Below are positions 17,219-24,347 of a stretch of 64,000 nt of DNA, in pieces. The position numbers and the translations under genes were made by a program. The notes below the pieces were generated by a model, which made no database searches, had not been told where the DNA came from, and saw only the letters and a list, made by a program, of their open reading frames with translations. Positions within the stretch are counted from its first letter, which is position 1. Every line of letters begins with the position of its first letter. Source of the stretch: JANNVK01 sp031430435 (lineage in GTDB: Bacteria > Acidobacteriota > Blastocatellia > Pyrinomonadales > Pyrinomonadaceae); contig JANPBM010000099.1 in the NCBI GenBank assembly GCA_031430435.1, positions 19,777 through 83,776 on the forward strand, written 5' to 3'.

Positions 17219-17454
17219 CTTTTTTGTCTCCTTTTCAACCTCAAAGTTTGACACGAGAAAATAAAAATAACAAATGCGCAAGAATTTCCGGACACACTTG
17301 TTAAAAGTTTTGTATCATAGAAAGTGGATTGGAAAAATTCAGCAGTTAGTCATTTCCTATAAACGTCATTAAAAATTTAATGCTTAATTTCGGGTCGGCT
17401 TTTTTGTCCGATCAAAGGTCAAGCAGTCATAAAATATCGAGGTGCAAAAAATCT

Positions 17455-18078
17455 ATGATTAGAATGGGCAGAAGTTCAAAAACAGACACGACAACCGAAT
17501 TACCGCAAATAGCCGACAATTTTACAAACCCGTTACCGAATACTTATCATTACGTTTCGGAAAACGCGGCTTCATCGACGCGGGCAATCAGCGAAAGCGA
17601 ATCGATGGCGCGCGACATCAAAGAAGGTCGTTTAAGCGGTTTTGTCGGCAGCGGAACTGTCTTGACCGGCGAAACAACTTTCCAAGCGATGTTGCGGGTC
17701 GACGGACATTTGACGGGTCGCGTCAGTTCCGAAGCAGGAACGTTGGTCATCGGCGGAACAGGCAGAGTCGATGCCAATATTTTGGTCGCGGCGGCGGTTA
17801 TTAACGGCACGGTCAACGGCGATATTGTCGCCCAAGACAGAGTTGAATTAGGCAGAACGGCGCGAGTTGTCGGCAACATTCAATCGCCGCGGTTGATGAT
17901 TGAAGACGGCGCGGTTTTTGAAGGAACGTGCAGTATGGTCAAATCGAAAGAAGCGCACGATAAACGAATCGCCGCCGTCCAAGCGCCTTTAATTACCAAT
18001 GAATTGAGTCTTGAAGTCCCTGAAAAGATGAAAGAACTTGAACAAATAGAGCAAGAATTAGAGTCTGAAATTCAATAA
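17455..18078 (+). CDS. Bactofilin (polymerising cytoskeletal protein)
   Basis: About 207 residues from ATG 17455, which has GAGGTG about ten bases upstream; the frame is open to 17380 but the extra residues look non-coding. The central part (about residues 55-150) is a beta-helix of repeated short strands: FVGSGTVLTGETTFQAMLRVDG, TLVIGGTGRVDANI, GTVNGDIVAQDRVELG, ARVVGNIQSPRLMIEDGA. This is the bactofilin (DUF583) core, which forms filaments that position cell-wall or chromosome-handling proteins. Polar N and C tails surround it, the C tail being Glu-rich. Confidence 0.9.
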   Translation: MIRMGRSSKTDTTTELPQIADNFTNPLPNTYHYVSENAASSTRAISESESMARDIKEGRLSGFVGSGTVLTGETTFQAMLRVDGHLTGRVSSEAGTLVIGGTGRVDANILVAAAVINGTVNGDIVAQDRVELGRTARVVGNIQSPRLMIEDGAVFEGTCSMVKSKEAHDKRIAAVQAPLITNELSLEVPEKMKELEQIEQELESEIQ

Positions 18079-18113
18079 TTCAAGCCGGAAAAGGTAAGCG
18101 AATATTTTACCTT

Positions 18114-18284
18114 TTACCTTTTGTTTTTATCGTTTCGGCAACGTTCCGAACAGTATTTCACTTCGTCCCAAACTTTTTCCCAACGTTTTCGCCACGCAAA
18201 AGGTCGTTCACAGACGAGGCATATTTTGGTCGGCAAAGTGGATTTAGTGTATTTTTGTATGTTTGAACCTGATTTTTTGCTCAT
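18114..18284 (-). CDS. DUF2256 zinc-knuckle small protein
   Basis: 56 residues. The C-terminal 40 residues match DUF2256: KICLVCERPFAWRKRW, then VWDEVKYCSERC, a CxxC...CxxxC zinc knuckle with a Trp-Arg-Lys centre. The frame is open upstream to 18458, but that part lies under the opposite gene and is not family-like, so the Met at 18284 is used. The gene overlaps the 5' end of the divergent arginyltransferase-like gene by 26 bases. Function of the family is unknown. Confidence 0.8.
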   Translation of the reverse strand: MSKKSGSNIQKYTKSTLPTKICLVCERPFAWRKRWEKVWDEVKYCSERCRNDKNKR

Positions 18285-18924
18285 CAATGAAGAGTTTTTC
18301 ACATTTGAAGTAACACCGCAAGAAATGGACTTTCTGCTTGCCGAAGGTTGGCGTAACTTCGGCACGCATTTTTTTCGGCACAATGTCGGAATGTTTCGCG
18401 GAGATTTCCGCCGTGTGCTTCCGCTCAGAATTCGGCTTTCCAATTTTGTTTTATCCAAAACTCAACGTCGGAACTTAGCCAAAAACAAAGATTTACAAGT
18501 AATTGTTCGTCCTGTTTTAATCGACGAAGAAAAACAACTTCTCTTTGACCGCCACAAAACGCGGTTTGAAGAAGGCATTCCCGAATCGATTTACACTTTT
18601 ATTTCCGAAATGCCCGCAACCGTGCCGAGTGAATCTTTGGAACTTTGCGTTTACGACGGCGAAAAATTACTTGCCGTGAGTTTTTTCAACGTCGGAATCG
18701 AAGCAACTTCGGGAATTTACGCAATGTTTGAACCAACTGAAACAAAACGCGGACTCGGAATTTTCACAATGCTGCTTGAAATATATTATGCGGTGAATAA
18801 CGGTAAGTCTTTTTATTATCAGGGTTACGCCTACGAAGGAAACTCTTTTTACGATTACAAAAAACGTTTCAGCTCGCTCGAAATGTACGATTGGAAGGGA
18901 AGTTGGATAAATTTTGCGGAGTGA
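18259..18924 (+). CDS. Arginyl-tRNA--protein transferase-like protein (ATE/Bpt family)
   Basis: About 221 residues from ATG 18259. DFLLAEGWRNFGTHFFR, VLPLRIRLSNFVLSKTQRR, AVSFFNVG, GIYAMFEPTETKRGLGIF and FYYQGYAYEG are typical of the C-terminal GNAT-like domain of arginyl/leucyl-tRNA-protein transferases, which attach an amino acid to protein N termini. The N-terminal Cys cluster of classical enzymes is absent, so it is a reduced homologue; substrate and activity are open. The frame is open to 18121, but the upstream part is antisense to the DUF2256 coding region and has no family features. Confidence 0.8.
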   Translation: MFEPDFLLINEEFFTFEVTPQEMDFLLAEGWRNFGTHFFRHNVGMFRGDFRRVLPLRIRLSNFVLSKTQRRNLAKNKDLQVIVRPVLIDEEKQLLFDRHKTRFEEGIPESIYTFISEMPATVPSESLELCVYDGEKLLAVSFFNVGIEATSGIYAMFEPTETKRGLGIFTMLLEIYYAVNNGKSFYYQGYAYEGNSFYDYKKRFSSLEMYDWKGSWINFAE

Positions 18925-18937
18925 AGATAAATTTTGC

Positions 18938-19020
18938 GGGGATGAAAAGGATAAAAAAGGATACGAATTAAGATAAAGTTGTTTTGTTTCTTATCCTGTA
19001 TTTATCCGCTTTTATCCCTG
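18938..19020. repeat. Palindromic intergenic element (GGATAAAAGGAT type)
   Basis: The left arm is rich in AAGGATAAAAAAGGATA and pairs imperfectly with a right arm TTATCC...TTTATCC...TTTTATCCC. It fills the gap between two convergent genes and may act as a terminator. It is unlike the palindromes at 5434, 23005 and 24269 in sequence. Just before it, ATAAATTTTGCGG occurs twice, 19 bases apart, across the stop codon of the upstream gene. Confidence 0.55.
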
Positions 19021-19024
19021 TAAA

Positions 19025-20041
19025 TTACTGCTTTACAAATTTTGCCACGTGACCTTTTTCGCCGACTGCCCAAGTTACTTTTCTGCCTTTTGACTGCACC
19101 GAATTATAACTTTCTTTATCAAGATTTTTCCAAGTTTTTCCGCCGTCGAATGTAATATCCGAACCGCTTGAACCAACGACAATAATCGTTTTTTTATCGA
19201 GATAAGCCACGCCCGAACGATAGCCCGCAAAGCCTTTTGATTCTTTCCAAGTTTTTCCGCCGTCGCTCGTAAACGCAAGATTCGCAACAACTTCAGTCGG
19301 TTTGGCATAATCTCCGCCGACAATTACGCCGCGTTTCGCATCAAACATCGCAATCGAAAAAATTCCTTGCGAATCTGCTCCGCTGGCGATTGGAGAATCG
19401 GAAACCAGCCATTCATAACCACTCGAATTCGAGCGAAAAACTCTCGCCGATTTTCCGCCGGAAACAAGGAAGACATTTTTCTTTCCCTGCGTAACGATGC
19501 AAGTTCCGCTTGCCGCAAATGCCGCTTCGCCCGTATTTGCAGGAAACATTTTTTCGTTGCTGACCGGAAACCAATTTTCGCCGCCGTCGTTTGTTTGGAG
19601 CAAATAATAATAACCGTCAACCGGATCGCCCATCGCAATTCCGTGTTTTTCGTCAAAAAATGCGAACGCGTCGAGGAAAATTTTCTCGTTATTTGCTTTA
19701 AACTGCATTTTCCAAGTTTTTCCGCCGTCAATCGTCTTGTAAATCCGCGAGGTTTCGCCGTTTCCGATGCTCAAAAGATATGCGGTGTTTTCGTCAAATG
19801 CTTCAATGTCGCGGAAATCGAGTTTTTCGGCATCGGGAACTTTGCCGACAGTCCAATTTTTTCCGCCGTCAATCGTGCGTACAAACGTTCCGCCTGTTCC
19901 CGAAGCCCAAATTACGTTTTGGTTTACGACCGATAACCCGCGAAAACTCGCTTTTGTATCAACGGTTTGCGGAATCCATTGAGCATTTGCAGTTGATAAA
20001 AACATAAGAAAAATGCACGCGAAAAGGTTGATAAATTTCAT
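19025..20041 (-). CDS. Secreted Ycf48-like/BNR beta-propeller protein
   Basis: About 338 residues from ATG 20041, where a signal peptide begins (hydrophobic core, then STANAQ); a Met 18 codons upstream would spoil it. The mature part holds at least five Asp-box repeats of the kind TxDGGKTW (TIDGGKNWTV, TIDGGKTWKM, TNDGGENWF, TSDGGKTWKE, TFDGGKTWKN), spaced as blades of a propeller. This matches the Ycf48/Hcf136-like and BNR-repeat proteins exported by many Acidobacteriota. Role unknown; no photosynthesis gene is present. Confidence 0.82.
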   Translation of the reverse strand: MKFINLFACIFLMFLSTANAQWIPQTVDTKASFRGLSVVNQNVIWASGTGGTFVRTIDGGKNWTVGKVPDAEKLDFRDIEAFDENTAYLLSIGNGETSRIYKTIDGGKTWKMQFKANNEKIFLDAFAFFDEKHGIAMGDPVDGYYYLLQTNDGGENWFPVSNEKMFPANTGEAAFAASGTCIVTQGKKNVFLVSGGKSARVFRSNSSGYEWLVSDSPIASGADSQGIFSIAMFDAKRGVIVGGDYAKPTEVVANLAFTSDGGKTWKESKGFAGYRSGVAYLDKKTIIVVGSSGSDITFDGGKTWKNLDKESYNSVQSKGRKVTWAVGEKGHVAKFVKQ

Positions 20042-20154
20042 AGTAAAACTTTCGCACAGAAAGTTGAAAATATGAAATTTCGGGCAATTAAACATTTACA
20101 AACAATGCAACTTTTTGATATTTGGCTTAGACTGTTATTCGAGATTTGACGAAA

Positions 20155-20856
20155 ATGAGAAAATTTTTAACCGCAAAATGGCAAGATTTAGTGATGGCAA
20201 ACTATAAAGTCAATCCGAATTTACTGACTGATTTTCTTCCGAAAAACACAACTTTAGATTTTCACGAAGGAGATTGTTATGTCAGTTTGGTTGCCTTTAA
20301 GTTTTTGGACACAAAGGTTTTAGGCATTTCTGTTCCGTTTCATACAAATTTTGAAGAAGTAAATTTGCGGTTTTACGTCAAACGCGAAACAAAGGGCGAA
20401 GTTCGACGCGGTGTGGTTTTTGTCAAAGAAATTGTCCCGAAAGCCGCGATTTCGTTTGTCGCCAAAACTGTTTACGGCGAACCGTATGAAACTTGGCAGA
20501 TGAAGAGCGAAAAAGGCGACGGCGAGCTTGGTTATTTTTGGTCAAAAGATAACGTGAAAAACCGCGTAAATGTTGAGTATAAAGAGAATCTCGGAATTCC
20601 GCCGACGGGATCGCACCGCGAATTTATCATCGAACATTATTGGGGTTACACAAAACGCAACGCAAATCGGACGGACGAATACAAAGTTGAACATCCGAAA
20701 TGGGAAGTTTTTAATGTAAATTACGCGGAAATTGAAGTGGATTTCGGCAAAACTTACGGTGAAAGATTCGCGTTTTTGTCCGACGTGGAACCGAACACGA
20801 TATTTTTGGCAAAAGGTTCGCAAGTTTCGGTTTTTAAAGGCGAAAAAATCGGCTGA
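20155..20856 (+). CDS. DUF2071 (YqjF-like) protein
   Basis: About 233 residues from ATG 20155 (a TTG three codons earlier is the alternative). The opening AKWQDLVMANYKVNPNLLTDFLP, then YVSLVAFKF and FEEVNLRFYVKRE, and the END-type SDVEPNTIFLAKGS are characteristic of DUF2071, a family with a bean-shaped beta fold and no known activity. No signal peptide or membrane helix. The gene stands alone after a divergent neighbour. Confidence 0.82.
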   Translation: MRKFLTAKWQDLVMANYKVNPNLLTDFLPKNTTLDFHEGDCYVSLVAFKFLDTKVLGISVPFHTNFEEVNLRFYVKRETKGEVRRGVVFVKEIVPKAAISFVAKTVYGEPYETWQMKSEKGDGELGYFWSKDNVKNRVNVEYKENLGIPPTGSHREFIIEHYWGYTKRNANRTDEYKVEHPKWEVFNVNYAEIEVDFGKTYGERFAFLSDVEPNTIFLAKGSQVSVFKGEKIG

Positions 20857-20889
20857 GAATCAGATTTTTCAACGCGGATAAAATAAAAC

Positions 20890-20918
20890 TTGCCTAGTTT
20901 GAAAAAATTGTGCATAAT
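20890..20918 (+). promoter_or_regulatory. Candidate sigma70 promoter for the RRM gene
   Basis: TTGCCT and CATAAT are separated by exactly 17 bases. A transcript would start near 20925 and have a leader of about 205 bases before the RRM start codon at 21133. Long leaders are usual for cold-induced RNA-binding genes; the sequence itself does not prove it. Confidence 0.45.
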
Positions 20919-21132
20919 CGAATCGTTTTCACTCTCAAGTGTCTGCGTAGATGCGTCCGTTCAAGTAAAGTGTAGGGCGACGGTTTTGGTTCGGGAGAGA
21001 GTTTTGGTTTCGTGTTTTTTTGGAGCATTCTGTTATTTTAAGAAAAAGTCGGGCTTGTCGCTTTTTTGATTAGATTTTTAAGTTTCTTTTCTGCCTGTCT
21101 CGCTTCATTGTCAGTAAAAATTAAATATAAAA

Positions 21133-21474
21133 ATGAGTACAAAACTTTATGTCGGAAACTTGTCGTGGCGAGTTTCGAGTGATGATTTATTTGAGCATTT
21201 CGGTCAAGCGGGAACGGTTGAATCGGCAAATGTTGTGCAAGACCGTGAAACAGGACGCTCACGCGGTTTCGGTTTCGTCGAAATGGCTTCAAGCGATGCG
21301 GCAGCCGCAGCAATCGAACAATTTAACGGAACAGACTTTGACGGACGCAATATGATTGTCAACGAAGCTCGTCCGCGTGAAGAAGGCGGTGGCGGCGGAC
21401 GCGGAGGTTACGGCGGCGGTGGAAATCGCGGCGGCGGAGGCGGCGGACGCGGAGATTACGGCGACCGTTGGTAA
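21133..21474 (+). CDS. RRM RNA-binding protein with Gly/Arg-rich tail
   Basis: 113 residues. One RNA-recognition motif (residues 3-80) with RNP2 LYVGNL and RNP1 RGFGFVEM, followed by a tail of Gly with Arg, Tyr and Asn (about 82-113). This is the layout of cyanobacterial Rbp and eukaryotic glycine-rich RNA-binding proteins; such bacterial proteins are often cold-induced RNA chaperones. The 276-base stretch upstream holds a candidate promoter and a long leader. A strong bidirectional terminator follows. Confidence 0.92.
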   Translation: MSTKLYVGNLSWRVSSDDLFEHFGQAGTVESANVVQDRETGRSRGFGFVEMASSDAAAAAIEQFNGTDFDGRNMIVNEARPREEGGGGGRGGYGGGGNRGGGGGGRGDYGDRW

Positions 21475-21485
21475 ACAAAACAATT

Positions 21486-21530
21486 AAAATAGAAAAAGGC
21501 GACTCGGTTTGAATCGCCTTTTTCTATTTT
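21486..21530. terminator. Bidirectional terminator after the RRM gene
   Basis: A 17-bp stem AAAATAGAAAAAGGCGA / TCGCCTTTTTCTATTTT with loop CTCGGTTTGAA. It also touches the end of the convergent small secreted protein gene. Its core is the reverse complement of the terminator at 41663. Confidence 0.88.
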
Positions 21531-21901
21531 ACCTTCAATGTAAGTTTGAAATTCCCTTTCCAAGGATCGGCTTTTTGGCATTCGACAACTTCGATTTTGT
21601 AGTCGCCCGCAACCGTCGGCGAAATATCCGCTGTGCCGTTACAGTTCGCCGCTCTGTCCATGACATCTTCGCCGTTTGGGGCAAAAACCGAAAGCGTGAT
21701 GTATTTGTTTCCGCTAATTTGCAAGCGTTGACCTGCCCGCAGACGAATTACATATTTTTCTAAACCTTTGTAACCGTTAAGTTTACCGTTGACGACAGCT
21801 TTTGTCGCACCTTTCGCAAACTTGATGCGGGTTGTAGGTTTTGCAAAAACCGACAAGCTCAAAATAATTAATATCGAAACAACTGCAATAAGTTTTTTCA
21901 T
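21524..21901 (-). CDS. Small secreted protein, possibly of the bacterial lysozyme-inhibitor type
   Basis: 125 residues from ATG 21901 at the head of a signal peptide (KKLIAVVSILIILSLSVFA); an in-frame Met at 21934 would extend it by 11. The mature part has IKFAKGATKAVVNGKLNGYK, RAGQRLQISGN and AGDYKIEVV with two Cys. This pattern resembles exported proteins with a pre-peptidase/inhibitor-of-lysozyme-like beta-sandwich. I offer that family only as a possibility. It shares a terminator with the RRM gene. Confidence 0.65.
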   Translation of the reverse strand: MKKLIAVVSILIILSLSVFAKPTTRIKFAKGATKAVVNGKLNGYKGLEKYVIRLRAGQRLQISGNKYITLSVFAPNGEDVMDRAANCNGTADISPTVAGDYKIEVVECQKADPWKGNFKLTLKVK

Positions 21902-21945
21902 AGATTTCTCCAAAATTTGATGTTTACTTGCCAAACAATTGCCGT

Positions 21946-22731
21946 TTAATTTATCGGGAAAACGGCTTTTTGCTCGGTCGGCGGTTTATCGTTCGGGTAA
22001 CAAACTTTTTCTAAAAATAAACCCGACGGCGGAGCAGTTAATTTGGCGGGAATTGCCGTTGGTTTCAGCAAAAAAGTTGACATCGAATTCGGCGAAAGTT
22101 TTCCGCGTCCGATTTCCGCCAATGTTCCGACCAATCTTCGCACCATTTTCCACAAAAAATGATTCGCCGTAACGCGGAAACAAATCACGTCGCCGTCAAC
22201 AAAAACTTCGGCACTGCGAACGATGGCGATTGTCGGTTCGCGTTCGTCTTCAACCTCGCAAAACGAGCGAAAATTATGTTTTCCGATGATTGATTCCGTC
22301 GCTTGGCTCATCAAACTCGGACTTAATTGGTCTTTAATCCACCACACATAATTTTTGCCGAAAGCCGTTCGCCGTTGCGAAATTTGATAAATATAAGTCC
22401 GCGAAACGGCATCGTGCCGAGCGTGAAATTCGTTGGTCGCATTTTGGATTCGCTTAACGTTGATGTTGTGCGGAAGCCTGTCGTTTAATGCAAATTGAAG
22501 CTGTTTCGGACGAAAATCTTCTTCGGAATCTCTGACGCGAAGATGTGCAACTTGATGAATTGCGTGAACGCCCGCATCTGTGCGACCCGCACCCGAAAGT
22601 TCGACTCGTTGCTCAAAAACTGCTTCCGCCGCGTTCAATAATTCGCCTTGCACCGAACGTGCGTTCCGCTGCATTTGCCAACCGCGATACGCCGTTCCGT
22701 CATATTCAATATCTATTTTCCAAGTTTGCAT
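21946..22731 (-). CDS. truA: tRNA pseudouridine(38-40) synthase
   Basis: 261 residues, normal length. The catalytic Asp52 is in GAGRTDAGVHA. Other family strings are KIDIEYDGTAYRGWQ at the start, FHARHDAVSRTYIYQI, and FLWKMVRRLVGTL near the C terminus. The enzyme modifies uridines 38-40 in the anticodon arm. It sits 32 bases downstream of the ferredoxin gene on the same strand. Confidence 0.95.
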   Translation of the reverse strand: MQTWKIDIEYDGTAYRGWQMQRNARSVQGELLNAAEAVFEQRVELSGAGRTDAGVHAIHQVAHLRVRDSEEDFRPKQLQFALNDRLPHNINVKRIQNATNEFHARHDAVSRTYIYQISQRRTAFGKNYVWWIKDQLSPSLMSQATESIIGKHNFRSFCEVEDEREPTIAIVRSAEVFVDGDVICFRVTANHFLWKMVRRLVGTLAEIGRGKLSPNSMSTFLLKPTAIPAKLTAPPSGLFLEKVCYPNDKPPTEQKAVFPIN

Positions 22732-22763
22732 TAGGTTTTAGAATGAAGAAATTTTGCCTTTGT

Positions 22764-22997
22764 TTACTGTCCGTCGTTGCCGATTGCCTCAACCGGACAA
22801 GCGTCCATTGCTTCTTCGCAAAGTTCAAATTCTTCGGCGGTTTCGGGTTGTTTATGGACAAACGAATAGCCGTTTTCATCAAAACGAGTGAAGTTTTTAG
22901 GCGAAGTATCGCGGCACACATCGCAATCGATGCATTGATTATCAACGTAGTATTTGCCTTTCGCGTTTTCCGGTAATTTATCTGTAATTTCTGCCAT
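22764..22997 (-). CDS. Single-cluster [4Fe-4S] ferredoxin
   Basis: 77 residues. CIDCDVC gives Cys22, Cys25 and Cys28, and ACPVEAIG gives Cys67, the four ligands of one cubane cluster. Cys60 is extra and could form a disulfide. The start ATG 22997 is preceded by an in-frame TTG that may also be used. Such ferredoxins feed electrons to P450s or Fe-S biosynthetic enzymes; nadA next door is itself a [4Fe-4S] enzyme, but a link is only suggestive. Confidence 0.9.
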   Translation of the reverse strand: MAEITDKLPENAKGKYYVDNQCIDCDVCRDTSPKNFTRFDENGYSFVHKQPETAEEFELCEEAMDACPVEAIGNDGQ

Positions 22998-23004
22998 CAA
23001 TTTT

Positions 23005-23079
23005 AGTTTTCAGAGTTGTAGAGTTACGGAGTTGCAGAGTTATTCAACTTACTCTGCAACTCCGTAACTCTGAAAACTC
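23005..23079. repeat. Palindromic intergenic element (GAGTTACGGAGTTGCAGAGT type)
   Basis: A 20-bp arm GAGTTACGGAGTTGCAGAGT pairs perfectly with its complement across a ten-base loop, with further pairing outside (TTTTCAGAGT / ACTCTGAAAA) and a left-arm insert. It fills the gap between nadA and the ferredoxin gene and overlaps the nadA stop codon. Confidence 0.7.
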
Positions 23080-24190
23080 AATACTTTTTCTCGGTTAAAT
23101 CTATCATTCTTTGCAACGCAATGTTTGCAAAATGTTTGGTTTCATCGTCAACAATAATTTCGTTGACCACGTTTCCGTCCAATAGATTTTCCATTGCCCA
23201 ACACAAATTTTGCGGGGCGATTCGATACATTGTCGCACACATACACAAATCGGGTGCAAGCAGTTGAATATGCTTATCGGGAAATTTTTTCGCCAACCGA
23301 TTAACCAAATTTACTTCTGTGCCGACTGCCCACTTTGTGCCGCTTTCGGCTTTCTCGATTGTGTTGATGATGAACGATGTTGAGCCGTTAAGATCTGATT
23401 TTTCAACAACTTCAATCGGACATTCAGGATGCACAATGACGTTAATTTCTGCAACATCTGCACGAACTTTATCAACGTGCCACGCTTTGAATCTGCCGTG
23501 AACCGAGCAATGTCCTTTCCACAAAATAACCTTAGCGTTGTGTAAGTCTTCTTCCGAATTTCCGCCAAGTTCTTCGTGCGGATTCCACAAAACCATTTTT
23601 TCAAGCGGAATTCCGAATTTTGCACCTGTGTTTCTGCCAAGATGCTGATCGGGAAAAAAGAGCATTTTGTCGAATTCTTTCAAGTAATGATCGAACAACG
23701 GAATTGCGTTCGACGAAGTGCAGACAACACCGTCGTTTCGCCCGCAAAACGCTTTAATCGCGGCGGTCGAATTCATATAGGTTATCGGAGCAACTTTGTT
23801 TTTTAACACGCCGATTTCACGCAGTTGTTCCCAACAATCTTCAACTTGGTCAACGTTCGCCATATCAGCCATCGAACAGCCTGCACCAAGATCGGGCAAA
23901 ATAACGTGCTGCAAATCTTTGCCGACAATATCCGCCGATTCCGCCATAAAATGCACACCGCAAAAAACGATATATTCGGCATCGGTTTGGCTCGCCATTA
24001 CCGAAAGCTGATAAGAATCGCCCGTTAAATCTGCGTGTTTGATAACGTCGTCGCGTTGGTAATGATGACCGAGAATGACGACCCGTTTGCCTAATTCGGC
24101 ACGAGCGAACTCGATGCGTTCGGCAAGTTCGGTGTCGTCCATTACCAAATAATCTTCAATTTGTCTGATTTCTTCTAAAACGGCTGACAT
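23078..24190 (-). CDS. nadA: Quinolinate synthase
   Basis: About 370 residues from ATG 24190 (an in-frame Met at 24205 would add five). Condenses iminoaspartate with dihydroxyacetone phosphate in NAD synthesis and carries a [4Fe-4S] cluster. Visible: VVILGHHYQRDDV, GDSYQLS, VFCGVHFMAESADI, GVVCTSSNA, HPECP and the C-terminal APDLCMCATM region with ligand Cys. Neither nadB nor nadC is in the window. Confidence 0.95.
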   Translation of the reverse strand: MSAVLEEIRQIEDYLVMDDTELAERIEFARAELGKRVVILGHHYQRDDVIKHADLTGDSYQLSVMASQTDAEYIVFCGVHFMAESADIVGKDLQHVILPDLGAGCSMADMANVDQVEDCWEQLREIGVLKNKVAPITYMNSTAAIKAFCGRNDGVVCTSSNAIPLFDHYLKEFDKMLFFPDQHLGRNTGAKFGIPLEKMVLWNPHEELGGNSEEDLHNAKVILWKGHCSVHGRFKAWHVDKVRADVAEINVIVHPECPIEVVEKSDLNGSTSFIINTIEKAESGTKWAVGTEVNLVNRLAKKFPDKHIQLLAPDLCMCATMYRIAPQNLCWAMENLLDGNVVNEIIVDDETKHFANIALQRMIDLTEKKY

Positions 24191-24268
24191 AGTTTTAAAC
24201 TGCAAATTATTTCAAACTTTGCAAAGAAAATGATGGCATTTTAAGAAACTTATCGCAAGCAAAAAATT

Positions 24269-24336
24269 AACAGGATAAACAAGATTTTCAGGATAAATCA
24301 TATTATCCAAATCCTGTTCATCCTGTGTATCTTGTT
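24269..24336. repeat. Palindromic intergenic element (ACAGGATAAACA type)
   Basis: The left arm AACAGGATAAACAAGAT...CAGGATAA pairs with a right arm TTATCC...TCATCCTGTGTATCTTGTT. It lies between gyrB and nadA. Elements with this AGGAT core are widely dispersed between bacterial genes. Confidence 0.65.
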
Positions 24337-24347
24337 AAAATTACCCA

